In this document: piece after piece, positions 1-6,372 of the stretch
How positions within the stretch are numbered: position 1 is the first letter of the stretch
How the letters are laid out: each line of letters begins with the position of its first letter
Source: Oscillospiraceae bacterium
GTDB taxonomy: Bacteria > Bacillota > Clostridia > Oscillospirales > Oscillospiraceae
Assembly (NCBI GenBank): GCA_009785655.1
Contig: WQVW01000048.1
Span: 1-8,973 of the forward strand
Direction: 5' to 3'
DNA length: 8,973 nt
Program-made: the position numbers and the translations under genes
The notes under the pieces: model-generated
The model's input: only the letters and a program-made list of their open reading frames with translations
Told to the model about the DNA's origin: nothing
Database searches by the model: none

Positions 1-621
1 ATACGAAACATAAAACCACGCGGGGAACTTGCGTGCGTTGATATAAACACCTAAACTGGTGCCAAACATAAAGACGAAAAACCACGGCAGAATCGGAAAA
101 TAATCATAACTGAGAAACCCGGCGTTCCACCAGCCGAACATCCAAAGATAATCAGACTCCAGCGCTATATGCGCTGTCGCTAACGCAGAAAAAACGATTA
201 ACGCAACGTAGATAAAAGGTGCCGCTTTCTCCGATATTTTATCCCACCATCTGCCTGTCAGCCCAAAAAACAGCATCGAGAAACCCAGCAAATGCAGCAC
301 GCCGAAAAGAATCGGCATATCCATCAAATGCGTCACCACAGTGATGCCGATAGCTAAGATAATCACTTTGATCCCGCGCTTGACATTGCTATGCGAAAAC
401 CGGCTCGACACACCGGAAAGTGTGATAAAAAGCCCGGCGAATATATAATGCAACACGTCAAACACCGGGTTGGAAAAAAGCCATCCCGGCGCATCGAGAA
501 AATACACCAGATTGTACAGCAGATGATGCATCACCATCAGGACGACAGATATGCCGCGCATGGCGTCAATCAGCTCAATCCGCTCTCGCCTGGGTTCTTC
601 GCCTGCATGAATTATATTCAT
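1..621 (-). CDS. HGSNAT/DUF1624-type membrane acyltransferase-like protein, 3' end cut by window
   Basis: The frame is open from an ATG at 621 to the window edge, giving 207 residues with no stop, so the C-terminus is missing. The N-terminus is a short charged stretch followed by a motif with D19, R22, G23 and the paired H32-H33 in the first membrane helix (ELIDAMRGISVVLMVMHH), the signature of the DUF1624/COG3503 family related to heparan-alpha-glucosaminide N-acetyltransferase. At least five further hydrophobic helices follow (about residues 50-65, 78-92, 97-112, 120-136 and 150-172). Family members are integral membrane proteins thought to move acetyl groups to sugars; the bacterial substrate is generally unknown. 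The ATG overlaps the ychF stop as ATGA, which suggests translational coupling. Family assignment is good; function is inferred. Confidence 0.82.
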   Translation of the reverse strand, partial: MNIIHAGEEPRRERIELIDAMRGISVVLMVMHHLLYNLVYFLDAPGWLFSNPVFDVLHYIFAGLFITLSGVSSRFSHSNVKRGIKVIILAIGITVVTHLMDMPILFGVLHLLGFSMLFFGLTGRWWDKISEKAAPFIYVALIVFSALATAHIALESDYLWMFGWWNAGFLSYDYFPILPWFFVFMFGTSLGVYINARKFPAWFYVSY

Positions 622-1715
622 ACATTAAACCGAAACAACACAACATCCCCGTCGCGCATCACATACTCCTTGCCCTCTGATCGGACGAGTCCGCGCTCTT
701 TCGCCGCTGTCATTGACCCGGCGGATTCAAGATCTGCAAACGACACAGTCTCTGCCCTGATAAAGCCTTTTTCAAAATCCGAATGGATTTTCCCCGCCGC
801 CTGCGGGGCTTTTGTGCCCTGCCGGATTGTCCAGGCACGAACCTCTTCCGGCCCGGCGGTCAGATACGAAATAAGGCCCAGCAGATCGTAAGACCCCTTT
901 ATCAACTTATCCAGTCCGGATTCGTCAATTCCCAGTTCCTCCAGAAACGCCGGGCGGTCTTCCGCATCGAGCTGTGCCACCTCTTTCTCAGCCTTCGCAC
1001 AGATCGCAAGGGCGAGCGCACCTTCCTTGGCGGCGATTTCACGTACGATTTTGTAATACGGATTCGCTTCCATACCCTGCGGCGAAAAATCCGTCTCCGA
1101 CATGTTTGCTAAGTAGATCACCGGCTTCAGGCTGATGAGATCCGCTGTTTCGATCAACTCACGATCCTCTTCGGCACAGTCAAACGTCCTGGCGGGATTT
1201 CCGCTCTCTAAATGTTTCAGCAATTTTGTAAAGACTTCCGCCTCACGTACAAATTTCTTGTCACTTTTCGCGGCTTTTTGCGCTTTATCGACCCGGCGTT
1301 CAATCATCTCCATGTCGGCGAAGATAAGCTCTAAGTTAATTATCTCTATATCCCGCGCCGGATCCGCTGTCCCCTCGACGTGGACTACGTCTTCATCATC
1401 AAAACACCGGACAACATGTATAATGGCACTTGTCTCCCGGATATTGGCCAGGAAACGATTCCCCAGCCCCTCGCCTTTTGATGCGCCGCGAACTAAGCCC
1501 GCGATATCGACAAACTCAATCACAGCAGGTGTATATTTTTTCGGCGAATACATGTCTCGCAAAAAATCCAGCCGCCTGTCCGGAACGGGGACGACGCCGA
1601 CATTCGGTTCAATGGTGCAGAACGGATAATTCGCAGCCTCCGCCGATACGTTTGTTATCGCACTGAAAAGCGTGGATTTGCCGACATTCGGCAATCCGAC
1701 TATTCCTAGTTTCAT
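618..1715 (-). CDS. ychF: Redox-regulated ATPase YchF (OLA1/Obg-like family)
   Basis: This is a 365-residue protein, the usual length for YchF. The P-loop is GLPNVGKS (residues 7-14), the switch II motif is DIAG (70-73) followed by the glycine-rich LVRGASKGEGLGN, and the base-recognition motif is NMSE (204-207). NMSE in place of NKxD is what makes YchF prefer ATP to GTP. The C-terminal third holds the TGS domain, with the conserved AWTIRQGTKAPQAAG and DFEKGFIRAE stretches. It is a cytosolic, ribosome-associated ATPase linked to stress responses. The start at 1715 was chosen because the P-loop region begins there as in all homologues and a GGAGG lies about 5 nt upstream; the frame is open further upstream, but that extension has no family counterpart and runs into repeat DNA. 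No clear promoter is visible in the gap behind it. Confidence 0.97.
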   Translation of the reverse strand: MKLGIVGLPNVGKSTLFSAITNVSAEAANYPFCTIEPNVGVVPVPDRRLDFLRDMYSPKKYTPAVIEFVDIAGLVRGASKGEGLGNRFLANIRETSAIIHVVRCFDDEDVVHVEGTADPARDIEIINLELIFADMEMIERRVDKAQKAAKSDKKFVREAEVFTKLLKHLESGNPARTFDCAEEDRELIETADLISLKPVIYLANMSETDFSPQGMEANPYYKIVREIAAKEGALALAICAKAEKEVAQLDAEDRPAFLEELGIDESGLDKLIKGSYDLLGLISYLTAGPEEVRAWTIRQGTKAPQAAGKIHSDFEKGFIRAETVSFADLESAGSMTAAKERGLVRSEGKEYVMRDGDVVLFRFNV

Positions 1716-1742
1716 TCTCTCCTCCAAGGGATGTAATTTATG

Positions 1743-1793
1743 GGGACGATGGCAATCGTCCCGCTGAACCACGGGCGGATTGCCATCCGTCCC
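1743..1793. repeat. Pair of inverted hairpins in ctfB-ychF gap
   Basis: Two short hairpins lie here. Positions 1743-1750 pair perfectly with 1755-1762 (GGGACGAT / ATCGTCCC, loop GGCA). Positions 1773-1780 pair with 1785-1792 (one G-T pair, loop TGCC). The second hairpin is close to the reverse complement of the first (GATGGCAATC against GATTGCCATC), so the two can also pair with each other as one long stem. No T-run follows on the minus strand, so it does not look like an ordinary intrinsic terminator. Confidence 0.8.
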
Positions 1794-1811
1794 TACAGGG
1801 CATTCCGTGAA

Positions 1812-1872
1812 GCGGCAGAATACCGCCCCTACATAAGAGTCCGCGCACCCCGTAGGGGCGGCATTCTGCCGC
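1812..1872. repeat. Long inverted repeat with GTAGGGGCGG ends in ctfB-ychF gap
   Basis: Positions 1812-1832 and 1852-1872 are reverse complements over 21 bases with a single mismatch (1822 against 1862), separated by a 19-base loop. The right arm also folds on its own: 1856-1863 (GGGCGGCA) pairs with 1867-1874 (TGCCGCCC). The GTAGGGGCG sequence is shared with the elements at 3254-3329 and 4322-4383. Together with the preceding hairpin pair it fills most of the 178-base gap after ctfB. It may act in mRNA 3'-end stability or be a small non-autonomous mobile element; the sequence alone does not decide. Confidence 0.85.
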
Positions 1873-1893
1873 CCGCAAATTCATGCAGTTGTC

Positions 1894-2547
1894 TTAAACC
1901 ATACAACCGACTTCAGCCGGTATAATCAGTTCCGCGCCGGTTTTCGCTATCACGTCTTCAACCGACACACCGGGGGCGAGTTCTTCCAGAACCAAGCCCG
2001 CATCAGTGCGGCGCAGGACGCATAGTTCGGACACGATGTAGTCCACCGCGCCCGCAGCAGTCAGCGGTAAGGTGCAGTTTTTCAAGATTTTCGGGTTGCC
2101 CTTTTTGTCACAATGCTCCGTCATGATGATGACTTTTTTCGCACCAACGACCAAATCCATCGCCCCGCCCATGCCGGCGACGGCTTTCCCTGGAACCATC
2201 CAGTTGGCTAAGTTTCCATCTCCATCAACTTCATACGCGCCAAGGACTGTGATATCCACGTGTCCGCCACGTATATAGCCGAATGATGCAAAGCTATCAA
2301 AACAGCATCCACCGGTGCGCAGCAATGACACTTGTCCGGAAGCATCCACCACGTCGGGATCAGCGTATTCATCTTCATACGGCTTTCTGTCCAAGCCGAT
2401 GACACCGTTTTCGGACTGTACCCATACGTCAACGCCTTCCGGCAGAAAATCAAGACACATGGTCGGCATACCGATGCCTAAGTTGACGAGATTCCCGTCT
2501 TCAAAGAACTTTGCCGTTCTCATTGCGATCAGTTCTCTCCCTGTCAT
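1894..2547 (-). CDS. ctfB: Type I CoA-transferase, subunit B (acetoacetate/butyrate CoA-transferase type)
   Basis: This 217-residue protein is a full-length beta subunit of the AtoA/CtfB/ScoB family. The catalytic glutamate that forms the glutamyl-CoA thioester is Glu46 in QSENG; the upstream NLGIGMPT loop and downstream GGAMDLVVGAKKV motif are also typical. With subunit A it should move CoA from an acyl-CoA donor such as acetyl-CoA or butyryl-CoA to a free acid. In this operon the likely acceptor is acetoacetate released by the BKACE enzyme, giving acetoacetyl-CoA. Its ATG overlaps the subunit A stop as ATGA, preceded by AGGAGGTGG about 8 nt upstream, so equal translation of the two subunits is expected. 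Substrate specificity cannot be read from the sequence; atoA and scoB are alternative names. Confidence 0.94.
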   Translation of the reverse strand: MTGRELIAMRTAKFFEDGNLVNLGIGMPTMCLDFLPEGVDVWVQSENGVIGLDRKPYEDEYADPDVVDASGQVSLLRTGGCCFDSFASFGYIRGGHVDITVLGAYEVDGDGNLANWMVPGKAVAGMGGAMDLVVGAKKVIIMTEHCDKKGNPKILKNCTLPLTAAGAVDYIVSELCVLRRTDAGLVLEELAPGVSVEDVIAKTGAELIIPAEVGCMV

Positions 2548-3215
2548 ATGGCAGCCACCTCCTCACACTTGACAACGGCGTCTACAAGCGCGCCGGGCGT
2601 CATAATCAGGTCAGGGTCAAGTTCCCCGACTTCCACAATCTCTTCGGCTTCCACAATCACCCAGTCTGCCGCTGTGGCGAACACCTGGTTGAAATTCCGC
2701 GCCGTGCGGTGATACACCACGTTGCCCATTCTGTCGGCTTTCCACGCATGAATCAGCGCAACATCGCCACGCAGCGGCAACTCCAGCAGATAGTCTTTGC
2801 CATTGACGCTGATGACATCTTTGCCCTCAGCAATCGGGGTACCTAATCCTGTTGGGGTCAGCACACCGCCGATTCCGGCACCGCCGGCACGTACGCGCTC
2901 CACAAGCGTGCCCTGTGGAACGAATGTGACATCCAACTCCCCGGCAAGTACTTTTTCAACGGTTTCCGTATTGCTGCCGATGTGTGAGCATGTGACGTGT
3001 TTGATTCTGCCTTCATGCACCAAGAGTCCAATTCCCTGCCCTTTTACACTCGTGTTGTTTGATATAAGCTCAAAATCCTTGCAGCCTTTTTTGATAATCC
3101 CTTTAATCAACATCTCCGGAACACCGGTATTGACAAATCCGGGAATCAAAATCGTCTGCCCGTCGCGGATTTTTTCCATCGCTTGTGAGAGTGACACAAC
3201 TTTATCTTTTGCCAT
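2544..3215 (-). CDS. ctfA: Type I CoA-transferase, subunit A
   Basis: This 223-residue protein is a full-length alpha subunit of the AtoD/CtfA/ScoA family. The oxyanion/CoA-binding loop IPGF (24-27), the SNN motif (52-54), SHIGSN (77-82) and the strongly conserved PQGTLVER-RAGGAGIGG block (100-117) appear in the usual order. It forms the CoA-binding partner of subunit B, which it overlaps by 4 bases. The start at 3215 has AAAGGAG about 9 nt upstream. A 147-base gap containing a palindromic element separates it from the BKACE gene upstream, so it may be read from the main operon promoter through that element; no convincing separate promoter was seen. Expected role: activating acetoacetate so that all ring carbon can enter butyrate or acetate formation. 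Confidence 0.94.
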   Translation of the reverse strand: MAKDKVVSLSQAMEKIRDGQTILIPGFVNTGVPEMLIKGIIKKGCKDFELISNNTSVKGQGIGLLVHEGRIKHVTCSHIGSNTETVEKVLAGELDVTFVPQGTLVERVRAGGAGIGGVLTPTGLGTPIAEGKDVISVNGKDYLLELPLRGDVALIHAWKADRMGNVVYHRTARNFNQVFATAADWVIVEAEEIVEVGELDPDLIMTPGALVDAVVKCEEVAAI

Positions 3216-3253
3216 AGGTAGGTCTCCTTTGAAATCAAGTTGTTGATATAAAT

Positions 3254-3329
3254 CTGTAGGGGCGAACTGTGTTCGCCCGTTTCCCCCTAAATTCTGGGTA
3301 CGGCGGGCGCACGCAGTGCGCCCCTACAG
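3254..3329. repeat. MITE-like palindromic element with CTGTAGGGGCG inverted ends
   Basis: The 76-base unit starts with CTGTAGGGGCG (3254-3264) and ends with its exact reverse complement (3319-3329). Inside are two perfect 8-bp hairpins with 3-base loops: 3260-3267 with 3271-3278 (GGGCGAAC/GTTCGCCC) and 3305-3312 with 3316-3323 (GGGCGCAC/GTGCGCCC). It occupies the BKACE-ctfA gap. The element at 4322-4383 is a shorter copy in opposite orientation. No open reading frame is present. Confidence 0.87.
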
Positions 3330-3362
3330 GCAACAAGTGCAACACCTTGTATAGTTTATAAT

Positions 3363-4274
3363 TTATGGCTTCCAGGTCGGCGGATTTGTCTTTTCATCGC
3401 GCAGGCAGTTGCGTGTGATGCCCAGCAGTTCACGCGTCTCTTCGGCTGTGGCGATTTCACGTTGGGCAATCTTCGCAAGCTCTACCGCTCTCTCCACCAA
3501 CTGCACGTTTGTGGCGACAACGCCTTTGGAGTAATAGATGTTATCTTCCAAGCCAACTCTCAGCCCGTCGCAGCCCAGTGCCAGACCCGCAAACATCATC
3601 GGAAGGTGAACCCTGCCAATGCCGGACACACTCCATGTCGCCCCGGCGGGTAATTTGCCAACCATAAACGCCAGGTTGTCAGCTGTTCCAGGCATAGAGC
3701 CGCCAACACCCATGATGAATTGCAGATGCGGTGTCCCCGGAATGTTATGCTTATTAACATAGAACATCGCCGAATCAATATGGCCTGTGTCGAATATCTC
3801 AAACTCCGGCTTGATGTCGTACTTGACAACTTCTTGCGCCAGGTAGTTTAAGAAACGCGGGTGATTCTCAAAAATATACGCGTTGTTCCAGTTGAGTGTA
3901 TTCGGATCAAAAGAGCACATTTCAGGACGCAGCGCACCCAGATGCTCTAAACGCTTACTATCCTCATACTCGCCGCCGGAAGTTGTCAGGTTGATCAGAA
4001 TATCAACGCCAGCTTTTTTGCAAGCTTCACGGGTCAGCTCCACAGTCTCGGCAAACTTAGTCAAGCTCATCGACTTATAGCCGATCTCCATTTTGCCATC
4101 CACTTCTTTGTCCTCACGCACATGGATATGCGCGATAGACGCCCCGGCTTTGGCGCATTCTACAATTTGCTCAGAAATCTCAGTCGGAGTATACGGCACT
4201 GTCGGTGCATGTTCCTTCTTCGTCCCCGCCCCGCAGAGACAGACTTGTATCATCACTTTATTTGATTTAGCCAT
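3363..4274 (-). CDS. BKACE-family beta-keto acid cleavage enzyme, probable triacetate acetoacetate-lyase
   Basis: This 303-residue protein belongs to the DUF849/BKACE family, whose founding member is 3-keto-5-aminohexanoate cleavage enzyme (Kce). The Zn-binding HIH is at His49 and His51, and the R-V-G-L-E-D motif supplies Arg239, Glu243 (third Zn ligand in Kce) and Asp244. These enzymes join the CH2-COOH end of a beta-keto acid to acetyl-CoA, giving acetoacetate plus a shortened acyl-CoA. Next to a cyclase and a 3-hydroxyacyl-CoA-dehydrogenase-like gene, the best-fitting substrate is triacetate (3,5-dioxohexanoate), giving acetoacetate and acetoacetyl-CoA. Kce of lysine fermentation and dehydrocarnitine cleavage (CdhC) use the same fold, so the substrate is inferred from context. 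The start at 4274 was chosen over the ATG at 4283 because AGAAAGGA lies 8 nt before it and directly abuts the earlier ATG. Palindromic elements flank the gene on both sides. Confidence 0.9.
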   Translation of the reverse strand: MAKSNKVMIQVCLCGAGTKKEHAPTVPYTPTEISEQIVECAKAGASIAHIHVREDKEVDGKMEIGYKSMSLTKFAETVELTREACKKAGVDILINLTTSGGEYEDSKRLEHLGALRPEMCSFDPNTLNWNNAYIFENHPRFLNYLAQEVVKYDIKPEFEIFDTGHIDSAMFYVNKHNIPGTPHLQFIMGVGGSMPGTADNLAFMVGKLPAGATWSVSGIGRVHLPMMFAGLALGCDGLRVGLEDNIYYSKGVVATNVQLVERAVELAKIAQREIATAEETRELLGITRNCLRDEKTNPPTWKP

Positions 4275-4321
4275 AGTAAACATCCTTTCTGTTTTTTGTT
4301 GTCAGTTAACCACCGCACCAT

Positions 4322-4383
4322 TGTGGGGGCGCACATTGTGTACCCTTGGTTTCGGGGGCAGGCGAACACTGTTCGCCCCTACA
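4322..4383. repeat. Shorter inverted copy of the palindromic element, HOHD-BKACE gap
   Basis: It reads TGTGGGGGCGCAC at the left and GTTCGCCCCTACA at the right. The right hairpin is perfect (4361-4367 GGCGAAC with 4371-4377 GTTCGCC, loop ACT); the left one is decayed (4327-4334 with 4338-4345, one mismatch and one G-T pair). Read on the plus strand it aligns with the minus strand of the 3254-3329 element, including the central run of G residues, with roughly 12 bases missing. An 8-base direct repeat TGTCAGTT lies outside it at 4300-4307 and 4403-4410. Confidence 0.8.
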
Positions 4384-4412
4384 CGGGTTTCTCTGCTTAA
4401 ACTGTCAGTTGA

Positions 4413-5375
4413 TTACACTGGATCATCCATGAATTTCTTTGTTAGTTTAAAAACTTCAAACAACTGTTTATCACGTTTTGCCAAAAGTTCCTGCTTGTCC
4501 TCACCAGCATAGTCATAGAATCCTTTGCCGGTTTTAAATCCAAGCTCACCTCTGTCAAGATAGCCTTGCAGACTTGTCGGCATATCAACTTCCGGCGGCA
4601 TGGTGTAACTTTTGTTTTTAAAGTTGTTAGCCGTCATATCAAGTCCGCCGAAGTCGGCGCGTTTACACAAGCCCAATACCACAGCACGGGGAATAAAGCT
4701 TGCTTTCACAGCTTTATCAATATCCTCTGGCGTGCAGTACCCGTTGTCCAGCAGATAGAATAATTCCTGATTCAGGCACATCTGCATACGGTTGGCGATA
4801 TAGCCTTGAATAAATTTCTTCATCACCACAGCCGTCTTGCCGCATGTTTCAAGCAAATCCACCGTGATGTCGCAATATTCCTGCGGTGCTTCTTCGCATT
4901 TGACGACTTCCACCAGCGGAATCAACTGCGGCGGGGCATACCAGTGTGCAATCACTGCTTGTTTCAGCCGGTTCTTCGGCATCAACGCGAACACGTCAAG
5001 TCCCGATGTGTTCGAGGCAAGGATACAATCATCACCGACCAGCTTGTCCAGTTGCTCAAACAAATCTTTCTTCGCATCTTTGTTCTCAACAATTGTCTCC
5101 ATGATAAAGTCGGCGTTTTCAACCGCTTCCGGAATCGACAAGGTGAACGATACACGGTTATATGTCTCGTCCAGTTTGCCTGCACCCAAAAGCCCCTCTT
5201 CAATAAAAGTCTGCAGGGATTTATACAGCGTCTCCTGCGCTACTTTTTGTGTCTCTTCACGCCGGGTCCATACGGTGACTGAAAATCCACCCATCGCGAA
5301 CATCTGGGCAATACCGGGTCCCATTGTACCGCCGCCTAAGACGGCGATTTTCTTCACGTCTTTTAATGTTTTCAT
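4413..5375 (-). CDS. 3-hydroxyacyl-CoA dehydrogenase-family enzyme, probable 3-hydroxy-5-oxohexanoate dehydrogenase
   Basis: This 320-residue protein has the N-terminal Rossmann domain (GGGTMG, residues 14-19) and C-terminal helical domain of the 3-hydroxybutyryl-CoA dehydrogenase superfamily. The catalytic pair is present: His144 in AHWYAPPQLIPLVEVV and Glu156, with Ser121-Asn122 in ASNTSG. The His-Trp-Tyr-x-Pro-Pro version resembles family members that act on free hydroxy acids (lambda-crystallin and L-carnitine dehydrogenase types) more than classical CoA-ester enzymes, whose motif is usually HFFNP. The second beta strand ends VTVWTRR, with no acidic residue where NAD-specific members carry one. 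In the operon it would oxidise 3-hydroxy-5-oxohexanoate to triacetate, the substrate of the BKACE enzyme that follows. The start at 5375 has AGGAG 6 nt upstream. Family is certain; substrate is inferred from neighbours; a true 3-hydroxybutyryl-CoA dehydrogenase is the main alternative. Confidence 0.91.
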   Translation of the reverse strand: MKTLKDVKKIAVLGGGTMGPGIAQMFAMGGFSVTVWTRREETQKVAQETLYKSLQTFIEEGLLGAGKLDETYNRVSFTLSIPEAVENADFIMETIVENKDAKKDLFEQLDKLVGDDCILASNTSGLDVFALMPKNRLKQAVIAHWYAPPQLIPLVEVVKCEEAPQEYCDITVDLLETCGKTAVVMKKFIQGYIANRMQMCLNQELFYLLDNGYCTPEDIDKAVKASFIPRAVVLGLCKRADFGGLDMTANNFKNKSYTMPPEVDMPTSLQGYLDRGELGFKTGKGFYDYAGEDKQELLAKRDKQLFEVFKLTKKFMDDPV

Positions 5376-5408
5376 AGCTCACTCCTGCGTAAAATTTTGC
5401 GGGTCAGG

Positions 5409-5463
5409 CGCAAAAGGACATCCCCCCTCCCCCTTCGTATACGAAAGGGGGATGTCCATTGCG
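5409..5463. repeat. Large stem-loop between cyclase and dehydrogenase genes
   Basis: CGCAA (5409-5413) pairs with TTGCG (5459-5463), and GGACATCCCCC (5416-5426) pairs with GGGGGATGTCC (5447-5457), with an A-A interior bulge between them. Inside the loop, CCCCCTTCG (5429-5437) can instead pair with CGAAAGGGGG (5442-5451), competing for the same G-run, so two alternative folds exist. On the minus strand it starts 7 bases after the cyclase stop and is followed by only four T residues, so at most it is a weak or regulated terminator. It is unrelated in sequence to the GTAGGGGCG elements. Confidence 0.82.
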
Positions 5464-5469
5464 TATTTC

Positions 5470-6372
5470 TTAGAACGAACCCTCTTCCCAAGCGACGAGA
5501 CGTACGAATCCGCCGTCGGCCATTTCGCAACGGAATGGGAAAGCGGCGATTGTCATGCGTTTGCCAGTCACTTCGTCCATATTGCCGCCGGCGTTTTCAA
5601 TCGTGCAGACACCGTGCTGCATGAACAGGCGGTGGCATGGCTCGTAATCCGGGAACTCAACCGTCGGGTCTTTGCCTGTTGCTGTGCGATAGTTCTCATC
5701 CAACCAAGGCATTTGCTCTTTCAGCGGATGATGCCACAGTGGTGCGTCAGTCGCGCCCCAGGTGCCGGCAATGCCTTTAATTTTCTTCTCAAAAATCAGC
5801 CATTTAGCGACATCAGGTCCCATGCCGGGATAGTAGTTGTAATATTTGTCGTTGTTGAGCCGCCAGAAATGTTGGAACCCGGTATTGACGACAACCCAGT
5901 CGTTCTCACGGATTTCAAGCCCGTCTTTTTTCAAGGCTTTCTCAAAATGCTCTGGCTTCAATTCAACCCAGATGTCACCGAACTTCTTCGGGTCGCCGCC
6001 GGCGGCATCCCACTTGGCGTTGAACTCGTCTCTCAGATATCTCATATCAAGGATAACGCCGGAACCGATGCAGTACTCCAGCGGAATCTCGTCCAGGCTG
6101 TATCCGTTGCGCTGTCTGTCTACTTCTTCTTCGTGCAGCACGTGGTTCGGCGCATCCATATGCGTACCCGCGTGAAGTGTGCCGGTATATGTCATGGTGC
6201 GCTTGTGGAATCTCTCCAGATACTGTCCGCGTGGGAACAGCAGATCCTGCCGCACGCCCGGGAACGGCCATAGTGGAGTGTCTGATCCCCATGGAGCTGA
6301 GAGATCGTAAATTTTCGTCATCTTTGATCTGTCAAGGTGTAATTTGCTTTTGTCAAGCGGCATGTATGCCAT
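5470..6372 (-). CDS. Cyclase-family metal-dependent hydrolase, probable dihydrophloroglucinol cyclohydrolase
   Basis: This 300-residue protein carries the metal-binding motif of the cyclase family (PF04199; kynurenine formamidase KynB, isatin hydrolase): HAGTHMDAPNH at residues 67-77, with His67, His71, Asp73 and His77. It also has the family's early DLSAPWGSDTPLWP segment and a late GNMDEV segment carrying an acidic residue. It is longer than KynB (about 210 residues), with extra sequence around residues 120-200. Members hydrolyse cyclic amides or cyclic diketones with Mn or Zn. As the first gene of an operon with a hydroxyacid dehydrogenase and a BKACE, its best-fitting reaction is hydrolytic opening of dihydrophloroglucinol to 3-hydroxy-5-oxohexanoate. 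The start at 6372 has GGAGG 9 nt upstream; the open frame extends to a TTG at 6423, but without a ribosome site. No signal peptide is seen, so it should be cytosolic. Confidence 0.91.
   Translation of the reverse strand: MAYMPLDKSKLHLDRSKMTKIYDLSAPWGSDTPLWPFPGVRQDLLFPRGQYLERFHKRTMTYTGTLHAGTHMDAPNHVLHEEEVDRQRNGYSLDEIPLEYCIGSGVILDMRYLRDEFNAKWDAAGGDPKKFGDIWVELKPEHFEKALKKDGLEIRENDWVVVNTGFQHFWRLNNDKYYNYYPGMGPDVAKWLIFEKKIKGIAGTWGATDAPLWHHPLKEQMPWLDENYRTATGKDPTVEFPDYEPCHRLFMQHGVCTIENAGGNMDEVTGKRMTIAAFPFRCEMADGGFVRLVAWEEGSF

Noticed and set aside
1743..4383. Possible CRISPR array
   Set aside because: The repeats are palindromic units scattered in separate gene gaps, not regularly spaced direct repeats with unique spacers.
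3363..5375. Lysine-fermentation operon (Kce with associated dehydrogenase)
   Set aside because: No aminomutase or 3,5-diaminohexanoate dehydrogenase gene is present, and the cyclase plus hydroxyacid-dehydrogenase context fits phloroglucinol cleavage better; it remains a possible alternative for the BKACE alone.
4837..6273. Long plus-strand open frame of 478 codons
   Set aside because: It lies antisense to the cyclase and dehydrogenase genes, which have intact catalytic motifs and good ribosome sites; the antisense translation shows no recognisable domain and spans the intergenic hairpin.
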